The notes beneath the pieces were generated by a model. That model worked only from the letters and a program-made list of their open reading frames with translations. It was not told the origin of the DNA and made no database searches. Positions 45,447 through 55,172 of a stretch of 64,000 nucleotides of DNA are shown here, piece after piece; within the stretch, counting starts at the first letter, position 1; each line of letters opens with the position of its first letter. A program made the translations under genes and the position numbers. The stretch lies in assembly GCA_014058105.1 (NCBI GenBank), contig JACGCM010000604.1, positions 682,001 through 746,000 of the forward strand. Direction: 5' to 3'. Source of the stretch: Kingdonia uniflora. Taxonomy: Eukaryota > Streptophyta > Magnoliopsida > Ranunculales > Circaeasteraceae.

Positions 45447-45655
45447 CATCCTGTTGACTGTCTCGGTGCTGTCCTGTAGGCCCACAAGACATGTGGTAAT
45501 TCCCTAATCTAATTTCCTTATTTCTCTGTCCCTAACTGTTTCTTGAAGACTTCAACTAAGGTCTTGTTCGTGATTTCGGCCTGCCAGTTTCCTTGTGGGT
45601 AGCATGGGACTGATGGTGAGTAGATGATATTACATTTATTCATAAAGTTGACCAC
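45447..45655 (-). repeat. Second copy of the element A integrase tail (duplicate of about 19222-19423)
   Basis: Shared words include CTGTAGGCCCACAAGACATG, GTCTTGTTCGTGATTT and GTTGACCACT versus CTTGACCACT, in the same order and spacing. It is followed by a full LTR-C, just as in the copy at 19222-19996. Together, 45447-46262 is a diverged duplicate of 19222-19996. Confidence 0.85.
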
Positions 45656-46262
45656 TATAGGGGACTAATCTCGTAGAGGGGAGATTAAACTCTTACACCA
45701 CTATGTTTATGCTCAACTAAGGGTTTTAACAAGTATACTAAATAGAAATAAGGAAAACTTATAATAGACATACCTACGAGGAGTCCAAGAATGGGATTTC
45801 CCCACAACCTCTAGTGAGAATTTTTAAGGTAAGATGGTATAAATGAATGAGATTACAAATAAAAGTTCAACTAGACTGAATCTTCAAGCTTTAGAAGGTG
45901 CTTGAAGGCTATCAGAGCTTTTCTAGAATCTTCTTTGGGAAAATCTCTCAACCCATTTTTTGATAGCATTTATTTCCTATTTATAGAAAATAGGAAAGGT
46001 GACGTCACCATAGAGAGGTTAAATTACAAATGTATCCTTATTTATAGTTATTCTGTACTGAAGTAGGCTCTGCCAGAATTATTTGCTGGGTTATTTGTCT
46101 TTGACCGGGGCTGAGCTGGACTGAAGCATAGTCGAAGCTTAAGTGGACTCGATGGTACATTTGTTGCAATTTTGATTGGTTTGTAAGTACAGTAGACTTT
46201 GAAATTCTCGGGAGTCTTCGAATATTCAGTTCGTTCTTGAAGGCTGCGAGTAGGCTACTACA
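45656..46262 (-). repeat. Right-hand LTR of element C (607 bp), solo-like
   Basis: It runs from TATAGGGGACTAATC to GGCTACTACA and is flanked by integrase sequence of element A on both sides (ACCAC before, ACTAC after). Its minus-strand TATA box CTATAAATAG lies near 45980. Because flanking integrase rather than element C's interior abuts its left side, it has the structure of a solo LTR placed next to a truncated full element. Confidence 0.85.
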
Positions 46263-46936
46263 ACTACCTTTTCTCCAATGAACTGTGGCCCATTATCAAT
46301 TCATATTCGATGTGGGTAACAAACCTCATGATAATATTTTCCCAAATTAACTTGAAAACTTCTTCTTCTCTAGTTCAACAAAGTGGTACCGCTTCAACCC
46401 ATTTCGTAAAATAATCGGTTGTCACAAGGAGGAATTCATCTTTCCCGGTATATTGGGAAACTTTCCAGCCAGGTCGAGATCCCACCGTTTGTCTATTTCT
46501 TAAACAAGCAGGGACTCTTATTTTTTGTTCGTTTCCTTGACAAGCATCACACTTTATTTAGTACTCTTCTGCCTATATTCTCATTTTCAGCTAGAATACT
46601 CCTTGCGTGATAACTCTATTTGCCCACAAGCGTTATGCGGCATGAGATCCGCATGTTCCTTTATACAACTTTTTTAACATTCTATCAGCATCCTTCTGTA
46701 AAAGGCACATCAAATATGGCCCAGAGATTAATCTATTGTATAATATACTCTTTATCATTATATAATGTTTTGAATTTTCGATTAATTTACTTTTCTCCTT
46801 TGGATCATCTGGATGGTCGCCATCACATTTATTATTTGGGCCCAGATATTTTAGGAAGGGCTTCCTTTAATCATCTTCCACATCTGCATCGCCCCTAGTA
46901 TTAATTGCGCATATCGCAGGATCGATGCTGGGGATT
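46263..46936 (-). pseudogene. Integrase N-terminal half and linker of element A
   Basis: The minus strand gives LLVTTDYFTKWVEAVPL (about 46425) with the first catalytic Asp region, then TREEEVFKLIWENIIMRF (about 46370) and a DNGPQFIGEK-type block (about 46290). The last is cut by the LTR-C insertion; the core continues at 19423. Further upstream (46900-46500) lies the decayed RNase H-integrase linker with SIPSIDPAICAIN, cut by copia D at 46941. Confidence 0.7.
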
Positions 46937-46941
46937 GATAC

Positions 46942-47062
46942 TGTTAGAGTTACATCTAATATTTGGGCATTTAATCTTTACCCTTTTTTAGGTTTCTGTA
47001 TATATACTTCTCTGTAATGAATCTTGTTTCTATAACTTTGATAAAGGATACGATTGTTATTA
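46942..47062 (+). repeat. 5' LTR of copia D (121 bp)
   Basis: It begins TGTTAGAGTTACATCTA and contains TCTGTATATATACTTCTCTGTA, a likely TATA region, and TATAACTTTGATAAA. It ends GTTATTA. The 3' LTR is the same with scattered changes. Confidence 0.88.
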
Positions 47063-47076
47063 TAGTATCAAGCCAA
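47063..47076 (+). promoter_or_regulatory. Primer-binding site of copia D
   Basis: TAGTATCAAGCC directly follows the 5' LTR and differs by a few positions from the iMet-type TGGTATCAGAGCC. It marks this LTR as the 5' one. Confidence 0.6.
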
Positions 47077-47451
47077 GATTAAAACTTTTGCACATCTGAT
47101 TTGGTTGGAGATCTCTTTTTTTTTCTCTCTCTCTCTTTCTCTCTACAAGATCTTTAATTTTTCTTTCTTTTACTTTTCAAATCTGATTGGCGGTTTTTTA
47201 AAGCCCTAGAATCTTAGTATTTTTTTTTTGAAGTCTGGTTGCAAAAAAAATTTGCTTCAAGATCAGAAGATTGGGTTGAATCGCATTGCATCTCTCTTCT
47301 ACATTGTGTGCTGATTTTTCTTATAGTTACTTTGCTGATTTTTCTAAGACTTTGTATCTTTCTCTTTGAAGTGGTTTGTAGATTTCTACTTGAAGTTGTT
47401 TTATCGATTCAATTTGGTAGTTGGTGGTAATCTATCTTCGATCTCATTGAT

Positions 47452-48170
47452 TTGGTATTTTGGATTTGGGATTTTGTTCCAAATAGTTATTTGTTTATTT
47501 TGACTGCTACTTGCAAAGATTGTCTTCATGCTATTGGTACGAAATTATCGGGTGATAATTATGTTTATTCGGCATATGTTATGAAAAACTTTTTAATGGG
47601 TAGAGAGATGTGGGGTTATGTGTCTGGGACCAAGGAAGCTCTAGCTAACACTAAAGCGAAGAATTATGCATTGCTATTTTCTGTTTGGGAAATTAATAAT
47701 TGCAAGATTATTAATTAGATAAACAACTCTGTTGATTAATCTATTGGAGTGCATCTAGCTAAGTTGGATACAGATAAAGAAATTTGGGATTATCTTAAAA
47801 AGTTGTATGTACAGTCCAACTTTGTTAAAAGATATTAGCTGGAATCAGACATTCGGTCAGCTCTACAAGGGGAGAAAAATATACAAGAATTTTACCGTAC
47901 CACTATAGTTATGCCATCTAAGATAATCACTGAAAAACAAAATGTCCTTTGTTATTGAATAGGGGACAACAAACTTTAAAGCAAAGGGATTATCGTACCA
48001 CTATAGTTATACCATCTAAGAATTGATCACCTTTCCCAGCTCAATCATAATCTTCCATTGCTGAGCAGTTATAAAAACTTCTTTCTCCCCATACCGCAGC
48101 CATTGCAGTCTCTCCATTTATAGGTTTTACCTCTTCAGTTTCATCAGATATATCTCATTCCACTTAGATT
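47452..48170 (+). pseudogene. Gag relic of copia D
   Basis: The frame 47452-47718 contains KLSGDNYVYSAYVMKNFLMG, REMWGYVSGTKEALANTKAK and LFSVWEINNCKIIN, the N-terminal Gag domain of copia polyproteins (Retrotran_gag_2/DUF4219 type). The next frame continues with IHLAKLDTDKEIWDYLKK-like sequence (about 47755-47810) and EIQEFYRT-type sequence. No clear CCHC finger is seen before the protease, so part of gag may be deleted near 47940-48010. A short direct repeat of TATCGTACCACTATAGTTA-type sequence occurs there. Confidence 0.75.
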
Positions 48171-49500
48171 TTTGATTATGGTGCTACAAATCATATGGCT
48201 AATGATTCTTCTTTATTCACATCTCTTATGTATTTTCCTTCCTCTTTTCCAATTTTAACTGCCAATGGCACTCCTATGTCATTGGTAGGTATTGGCTCTA
48301 TTATTTCTTCTAACTTATCTCTTTTTTATGTATATAGTATTCCTCAACTTGCTGTGAATTTAATATCTTTTAATCAATTATTTGACTTCTGATATTTTAA
48401 TTTGCTTTCTTCTACTCGTTGTTTTTTGCAGGATCGTCATTCCCCGAAGCTGGTTGGATATGAAGTAGAGAGGTAAGACTATATGTGTTAGAAATGTTCA
48501 ATATCCCAGATATTGTTGCTTCTGCATCCTCTGAGACCTTTCTTCTTTTCGTTTGAGTCCTAAGCCATCTAGTTTTTATTTATGGCATTCTCGTCTTGGA
48601 CATGTTTCTAGTTCTTGGTTAAAATACTTAATTGCTTCTAAAGTTTTGGGGAATTTACCTAATCATGATATTTTTTATTATAGCGATTATAAACTAGCAA
48701 AATTTTCTGCATTACCTTTTAATAAAAGTACATATGTTTCTCTTGCACCTTTAAACTTAAGTTATTCTGATGCTTAGGGACCTGCTCCTATTCCTACTAA
48801 AGGAGGGTCAAAGTATTATGTTTCATTTATAGATGACTATTCCCGATATTGTTGGGTTTGTCTTATGACTTGTCGTTCTGAGTTCTTGTCTATTTTGAAG
48901 TCCTTTTATTTTAATGATTTGGACACAATACTCTTGTACTATTAAATATTTTCGATGTGATTTGGGTAGCGAATATACGTCTCATCATTTTTATGATTTT
49001 CTAGTCTCTAATGGGATAATACAATAATCTTCTTGTACTAACATGCCTTAAGATAATGGTGTTACTGAGCATAAACATCGACACATCATTAATAATGCTC
49101 GATCTCTTTTGTTATCTACTAATGTTCCAAGTGCATTTTTGGGTGAAGCAGTTCTTATTGCTATCAATTTAATTAACCGAATTCCAACTGCTCTTATGTC
49201 TGGTAAATCACCTTTTGATAGAATGTGTGGCAAGCTTCCAGATTATTTTTCTTTAAAGGTTTTCGGTTGTACTTATTTTGTTCTTTGTCCCAAAGTTGAG
49301 CGTTCAAAATTATCTGCTCGTTCTGCAATGTGTGTGCTTCTGGGTTACGATGAAAGACAAAAGGGATATCGTTGTTATGATCCTATTGCACATAAATTAT
49401 ATGTCTCTCGTGATGTAGTTTTTCTTGAGCATATTCCTTTCTTTTCCATTCCTGCGAGTTCTAGTATATTGAGTAAGTCTGATCTTTTTATATTGACCCG
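48140..49500 (+). pseudogene. Protease and integrase relics of copia D
   Basis: The protease block IFDYGATNHMANDSSLFTSL (from about 48168) has D-Y-G instead of D-S-G. The pre-integrase block SSFYLWHSRLGHVSSSWLKY (48565) keeps the first His pair. Next are GPAPIPTKGGSKYYVSFIDD (48779) with the first integrase Asp, and PQDNGVTEHKHRH-type sequence (about 49050). The integrase end contains FLGEAVLIAINLINRIPTAL and FGCTYFVLCPKVERSKLSAR (49136-49330), then the YDERQKGYRCYDP block. Trp codons are replaced by TAG at 48164-48166 and 48776-48778. Confidence 0.85.
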
Positions 49501-49959
49501 TTTCCTGATTATGAGTCTAGTCAACCTTATGCTCATAAGTTACCTTCTATAGTTGCTCGTCCACCGATTATTCATCCTTTCTCTCGTCGAGGAAAGGATG
49601 TTTCTTGTGCAGGTACTTCTCTATCTCTCGTGGCAGACTCTCAAACAGTTTTTGGTAATGTGGAAACTCATTACCCGCCTCGCCATCATAAGCCTCCTAA
49701 TTATTTTGGTTTCTCTAATTCTTATTATTGTATTAATCTTTCTTTCTTTTTAGCATATTTCTACTTTCTCTCTCTGAGCCTATCTCATATAAGGAGGTTA
49801 TTCTTGATCCTCATTAGTAACAGGCTATCGATGAAGAATTTATTGCTTTGCATAAGACTAGTAGATAGGAATTGGTTCTTTTGCCTTGCAGTAAAACTGC
49901 AGTTGGGTGTCGATGGGTTTATAAATAAAAACTAAGTCTAATAGATTCGTAGAGTGCTA

Positions 49960-51330
49960 TAAAGCTAAATTAGTTGCAAAGGTATTTGTACAAAAAAATT
50001 AGATTGATTATGAGGAAAATTTTACTCCTGCTGCCAAAATGATGACCATTCGCACCTTGATTGTCGCTGCATTTATTTGTAAGTGAGTTTTGTCACAAGT
50101 GGATGTGAAAAATGTTTTTCTTAATGGAGACTTAAATGAGGAAGTTTACATGGCTCCTCCTCCAAGTATTTCCCACAATCCTGGGGAGGTGTGTAGACTT
50201 CGGAAGGCATTGTATGGTCTCAAACAAACTCTTCAAGTTTAGTACGAAAAGTTCTCTGCTGTGATGGCCGCACTTGGTTTTTGTACTACCATTCATGATC
50301 CAGCTTTGTTCATTTGCTCAGCTTCAAATAGACATATTTTTCTTCTTTTATATGTGGATGACATGATTTTGATGAGTGACGATAATAATAGTATTGTTTC
50401 CTTGAAGTTAAAGTTGCAACAAAAATTTGAGATGAAGGATCTAGGGTTTCTTCATTATTTTCTTGGCATTGAAGTAGCCTATTCTTCCAGAGGATATCAT
50501 ATTTCTTAGTCAAAGTATAAGGCAAATGTTATCTCCCGAGCTTGTCTTGCTGATTCGTGGATCGTTGAGACTCCTCCATAACTGAATAATCACTATACTT
50601 CTTCTAATAGTGTTCTTTTAAATGATCCTACCTTATATCGAGCTATTGTTAGAAATTTAGTATATCTTACAATCACAAGGCCTGATATTTCTTATTCATT
50701 TTATATTGTTAGTCAATTTGTCTCTTCTCCCACTATTGTTTACTGGTCAACAGTTCTTCGTATTTTATGTAATCTTCATGGTATATTATATCAGACTTTG
50801 TTACTTCCTTCAATATCTGCTTTAGAAATTTGGGCCTTCTCTTACGCTGATTTGGTTGGTGATCCCATGGATCATATGTTTACACTAGTTTTAGTATTTT
50901 TCTAGGCGACTCTCTCATTTCCTGGATAAGTAAAAAGTAAGATATATTTTCTCGTTCTTCTACTGAAGCTTAGTATCGTGCAATGGCTTTGATGACTACT
51001 AATATAGTTTGTTTACGTTGGTTCCTTTATGATTTGGGCATTTTTCTTCCTTCTCCTACACCTATGTATTGTGATAACAAGAGTGTTATTCATATTGTAC
51101 ATAATTCTGTGTTGTATGAACGTGCCAAGCATATCAAGATTGATTACCATATTACGTGTCATCATTTAGAGCATGATACAATCTATTTTCCATTTGTCAC
51201 TTCTACTATGTAGTTGGCTGATTTCTTCACAAAGTCTCATACTATTTCGCGCTTCCATTTTCTTCTTGGCAAACTCTTCATGCTTCTCACTAGTACCTTT
51301 GTGTATTTAGGGGGGGGGGGTGTCAGAGTT
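49960..51330 (+). pseudogene. Reverse transcriptase and RNase H relics of copia D
   Basis: RT shows YEENFTPAAKMMTIRTLIVA (about 50010), [20 protein letters not shown] (50102), [11 protein letters not shown] (about 50200) and LLYVDDMILMSDDNNS (50347) with the YVDD active site intact. KDLGFLHYFLGIEVAYSS follows. RNase H and the C-terminal end give ALMTTNIVCLRWFLYDLG (50984), MYCDNKSVIHIVHN (51064), ERAKHIKIDYHITCHHLEHD (51118) and LADFFTKSHT (51214). Several TAG stops stand at Trp or Gln positions (for example before LADFFTK at 51211-51213). It is inactive. Confidence 0.85.
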
Positions 51331-51480
51331 ACATCTTCTACTATGCAGTTGGCTGAATTCTTTACAAAGTCTCATACTGTTTTGCGCTTCCATTTTCTTC
51401 TTGGCAAAATCTTCATGCTACTCACTAGTACCTTTGTGTATTTAAGGGGGGGGGGGGGGAGGTTGTTAGAGTTACATCTA
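51201..51480 (+). repeat. 135-bp tandem duplication including the polypurine tract of copia D
   Basis: TTCTACTATG[T/C]AGTTGGCTGA starts at 51201 and again at 51336. Each copy runs through the end of RNase H, CTTTGTGTATTTA, a run of 10-13 G, and then TGT[C/T]AGAGTTACATCT, which is the first part of the LTR. The element therefore has two PPT-like G tracts, and the first is followed by a 16-bp LTR start. The period of 135 keeps the frame open. Confidence 0.92.
51444..51463 (+). promoter_or_regulatory. Polypurine tract of copia D
   Basis: AAGG followed by more than ten G and AGGT directly precedes the 3' LTR at 51464. It is a duplicate of the G tract at 51311-51320. Confidence 0.75.
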
Positions 51481-51586
51481 TTATAAGGGCAGTTTAATCT
51501 TTCCCCTTTTTTAGGATTTTGTATATATACTTTCTCTGTAGTGAATCTGGTTTTTATAACTTTGATAAATGATACAATTATTATCA
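51464..51586 (+). repeat. 3' LTR of copia D (123 bp)
   Basis: It starts TGTTAGAGTTACATCTATTA and ends ATTATTATCA. TATAC follows (duplication partner of GATAC), then the RNase H relic of element A resumes. Confidence 0.88.
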
Positions 51587-51591
51587 TATAC

Positions 51592-53390
51592 CACTTCAAT
51601 CTTGAGATACCTAGCTTCTGTACCAAACACACCAACAAAGTAAGCTAATGAGTCAGCGTGTCAATTCTCCCTATGTGCTAAATATTTTAGTGTTGCTTTT
51701 TTGAATTTGCTCATTCTATCGACCACCACAACTGAATAATCAGCCCCCTTCCCATTCTTTTTGTACAATTTAGAGTAGTGGAAAACTATAAGCAATGAAT
51801 CGGTGTATACCGATATTTTAAGTACTCTGATATCTAATGCCATATATAATCTGTGGATTATAGCCATGTATTTTGTGAGATTGTTGGAGGCTTCGAAATT
51901 GAGTCTTATTAATTTTTTTAATTTGGTCGTTAGACAGACTGATTAGAATGATTCCCACTCGCTGATCCATTTTTAAGAAGTTTCCAGCCATCTCTAATTA
52001 CCCATTCTGCCTTTTTATCAAATAGTTTATGAAGTGGCTCAATTTCCCATTCTTCTGTTATTTCAAGGTTATGGTTTTCCCAATCTAAGTCTTCGACTAG
52101 GAAGTCAGCTAAAAAATTAGGTGTAACCAATCCTTTCTTCGATGTTCTCTACTTGAATCAAATGTCATGCTCCCCCAAATTTACTGACCATTGTTGTACC
52201 CGACGCATTTTCTCTATTTTCATCAACACCCTCCATAGGGGGTAGTTCATCATAACTTTTAGTGAGTGAGCTTGGAAGTATTATTTCTATTTCTGTGATG
52301 TATATACGGGTATAAGGAGTTTATCAATTTTGGAATATCTTGTCTCTGCTGGAGTAAGCGCCTTGCTTATAAATTATATCAGTTTTTTATCTTCCTTTCA
52401 AATCGTATCAGAACCGAGCTCAAAGAATTTTTTATTACTGCTAGATAGACCATCAACTCTTCGCCTTTCATTGGTGTACTCATTACAGGAAGTTTCCCAA
52501 TGTACGTCTTCAACTATTAGAAAACGGTCTCGCATTCTTCCGACCAATTGATATCCTCGTTCTACTTTCCATTTACCCATCTTGTGGATCTGCATAGTAG
52601 TAGAAACAACCATATGCAGCGATCAGAAGATTTCAAAATGAACATGTTTATTGTGACGATCTTGCCAGCTTGCTTTTGTAAGTCCTTATTAGTCTTTGAC
52701 GACGGCATGGATATCAAAGCTTGAATATGATCTGGGTTCTGCCTTTATCCCCTTCTAACTAATTTGGTGTCCAAAGAATTTTCTAGATTGGACTCTGAAT
52801 TGACACTTGTCTGGATTGAGCTTCATTCTGTATGACCGCAGAATATTAAAGATAGTCCCAAGGTTTGATAGATCATCTTCTTTCCTTAACTCTTGGTGAG
52901 CATGTCATCAATGTATACTTCCATGATATTTTCCAAATGTTCTTTGAACATACTTTTACTAACCGTTTGTAAGTTACTCTAGCGCTCTTTAGCCTGAATG
53001 ACATGACTTTGTAACAACCTCTCTCCGTAATGAATGTGGTTTTCTCCTAATCTTTCGATAAGAATGGTATTTGATTATATTCTGATACGGCATCTATCAT
53101 TCATAATAGCTCATGTCCCGTGAATGATTGGCAGTGGAAAACTATCCTTCGGCATGTGTTTGTTTAGATCGGTGAAATCTATATAAATGCAAACTTTTTG
53201 ATTCTTCTTCGGAACTGCTATGTTATTTAAGATCCAATCTGGATATTTGACTTCTCTGATGAAACCCACTTTGATTAGCTTATCAACTTCTTTGTTTACC
53301 TCATATTTGAGTCGAACAGTAACCTAGCCTCTTTTTCCATTAATATAAAATCTTGGCATTGCGTCAACCTCCTTCTCTTGAACCTGGCCG
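51592..53390 (-). pseudogene. RNase H and reverse transcriptase relics of element A
   Basis: RNase H fragments: LDIRVLKISVYTDSLLIVFH and YKKNGKGADYSVVVVDRMSK (51840-51700), with the TDS block. The frame 52130-51930 has TPNFLADFLVEDLDWENHNL. RT upstream shows a thumb with MPSSKTNKDLQKQAGKIVTI-like sequence (about 52705), the active-site block MEVYIDDMLT (about 52920) with YIDD intact, and a finger region VDKLIKVGFIREVKYPDWIL (about 53290). Multiple stops are present. RT is followed almost immediately by gag: the protease is missing, so there is a deletion near 53390. Confidence 0.75.
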
Positions 53391-53947
53391 AATTATTAAT
53401 CAGATATATTTCAATCATGTGATTGAGGTGGAGATGATAGAGATGCTTCCTCAGGTTCTCCTTCAACTTGAATAATATCTATATTATTCTTGTAGCTCCC
53501 GTTTTTGAACCATTCTAGATTGATAATATATTCATGCATTCTTCTATCTTTCAGGATATATTCCATCAGTCTTTAAAAAATGTAACATCTGTCGGTGTCA
53601 TAATGCTTTACCTTATGATGTTTGCAGTATGGTTTTCCTTCAATGTGTGATAAATTTTAGAGAGTTTAGCATTCAGCTTTGGAAGGACGGGTTTTGGGAG
53701 TAAGTTTCCTTTTCGGGCCTTGCCTTTGTCTGTTTTGGCCCTTTTTTGTCATCTCGTTCATCATTAATTTGATTAGTGCTTCTTTCTGTGCTGGGACCTT
53801 TCATGGCCATGACGTTTTTAGTAAATTTATGCCTCTCGACCATCATCATTTTTAGGTTGATATACCCATTTTTTGTTGAAGCAATTCATTTAGTATTCAC
53901 CATGATCGTTACCTTTGGTTTCCGTGGAAAGTATCATTTCCTACAGT
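53391..53947 (-). pseudogene. Truncated gag relic of element A
   Basis: The minus strand shows GYINLKMMMVERHKFTKNVM (about 53860), RQRQGPKRKLTPKTRPSKAE (about 53730), a YCKHHKVKHYDTDRCY block (about 53620), LMEYILKDRRMHEYIINLEW (about 53570) and HLHLNHMIEIYLINNS (about 53430). These correspond to the nucleocapsid half of gag in element B (37753-37173). The capsid half, leader and PBS are absent: LTR sequence begins only a few bases upstream. Confidence 0.7.
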
Positions 53948-53949
53948 CT

Positions 53950-54453
53950 CTTACAATAAATGTACCTAGAACACAGAAAATTGTAAACAAGCAATTTAAT
54001 GGCACGGGATTAGCGTGGAAACCTCTGAATGGGTAAAAACCACGATCTAAGTTCATGGATTTAGAAAAATTGCTTTATTGCTTGAATATTATAAGTTATA
54101 AAGGTCAATGCTCTAGAAATTAAGTAAAATGTTTTTTTATCTCTAAAAACATGTCACTATTATCTCTCATTAATGACCTATTAATAGTATTCCATCCTAG
54201 ATTATGGATAGCAACACATTCTTCGTGAATAGTGGAAGGAGTGGTAAAGCTTTCGGTTGTAGTTCCTATAGCTATTATTTTGTGGGGCAGGTTTCCTTGA
54301 CTTATTCTTCATTGCTCTCTAAAGATTCGATTTACGCTAGCTGCTAGTTTGTAGGATAGGTGTCAGCGTCGTTAGGACGTATGCTCTTTAAGTTTTACAT
54401 AAGACTGGTATGCTGGTATATTGTTACAGTAGCTCGAGGGATAGGTCCCTACA
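53950..54453 (-). repeat. 5' LTR of Tat element A
   Basis: Partner of 13676-14204. On the plus strand it starts around CTTACAATAAATGTACC and ends GGGATAGGTCCCTACA at 54453. Its inner edge lacks about 30 bp that the other LTR has (GGCCTAAATTC region), probably lost with the deletion that removed leader and gag start. Confidence 0.8.
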
Positions 54454-55172
54454 GTAGGCTGAAGAGAAAAGTCTTTGAACATCATCAAAATTTGTTTCTT
54501 GGCGTGTTTCTTTATCTCAACGTCCATTGAAATGTATGGTTTGATCGGAACAAGTGGTCCTAATATCCCTGTAGGGTATCAACATCGGGTTCCGTCCAAG
54601 TGCAATTTTTATGTTCGTATCTACCATACCAAGTTTCTTATAGATAAGAACTACTACTGCTTCTAAAAGAAGGATATCTAGGGAATAAAATACCCCCTCT
54701 GCCCATTTAGACCTTGGAAAGTTAATTTTTTTTATCTCAGTCCCCTTCAAGGCTGCCACTTTAAATATAGAGGTTGTGCAACTTAGAAAAATCATTTTAT
54801 TGCCAAGATTGCTTAGTTCCGCCCAACTCATGTCAATCAAGTCGAGCTTGAAAATAAAAATTGGGGTACCCAAATGACCTACAAACACTGATATTATCTC
54901 CCCATCACAATATTACATTCAACAATTAACCAAGAACAAATTCTGGATCTGGGTCCTACTAGATTTGGGATAAATTCCCAAGTTTCCATCTATGGATTAT
55001 AAACTCCAACCTTTCCATCATTATCCAAACAATAAAAACCATCTTTACTGAAAATTGGATTACAATGAGATGAATAAAAAAAGTACTATCAAATCTTTTT
55101 TCGGACCAAGTTTCTTATCCCATTCAATAAATATACATTTCGACAAAGCTGCTACTGGACTTTAGGTAGCCA

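Larger units (their letters stand above)
19424..46262 (-). mobile_element. Tat-lineage gypsy element C, inserted in the integrase of element A
   Basis: It has a 3' LTR at 19424-19996, antisense ORFs at 20227-24120, pol/gag at 39549-45360 (minus), a PBS-like site at 45406-45423 and only 23 bp of its own 5' LTR (45424-45446). A duplicated piece of flanking integrase and a complete LTR (45656-46262) follow, flanked by ACCAC and ACTAC (four of five bases match). Element B interrupts it at 24880/39548. Confidence 0.8.
46942..51586 (+). mobile_element. Ty1/copia element D with very short LTRs (4.6 kb)
   Basis: Plus-oriented copia with LTRs of only about 121-123 bp (46942-47062 and 51464-51586). 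Gag, protease, integrase, RT and RNase H relics lie between them in copia order, with a PBS after the left LTR and a G-rich PPT before the right. Flanking pentamers are GATAC (46937-46941) and TATAC (51587-51591), four of five identical. Short LTRs and compact size fit the Ale/Retrofit type; the lineage is inferred from size only. Confidence 0.88.
13676..54453 (-). mobile_element. Tat-lineage Ty3/gypsy element A, framework of the nest
   Basis: This is bounded by the LTR pair 13676-14204 and about 53950-54453. Its own sequence is 14205-19423, 46263-46936 and 51592-53950. The rest is Tat element C (with B inside it) and copia D. The order on the minus strand is gag, RT, RNase H, integrase, then antisense ORFs before the 3' LTR, as known for the plant Tat lineage. 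The protease and the N-terminal half of gag plus leader are missing: LTR sequence joins gag near 53945, and gag joins RT near 53390. A shared GCTGAAG at 7487-7493 and 54458-54464 may mark the target site, but it sits a few bases from the right LTR end, so this is tentative. Confidence 0.8.

Noticed and set aside
54458..54464. GCTGAAG at both flanks of element A as a definite target-site duplication
   Set aside because: The right copy lies four bases beyond the LTR end and the left LTR edge is disrupted by the copia insertion. It could be chance, so it is only mentioned as tentative.
54466..54690. F-box in the frame YKKLGMVDTNIK downstream of the second DUF295 relic
   Set aside because: Another frame of the same DNA reads the expected DUF295 C-terminus with a CTWTEP end, so the F-box-like look is a coincidence of frame.
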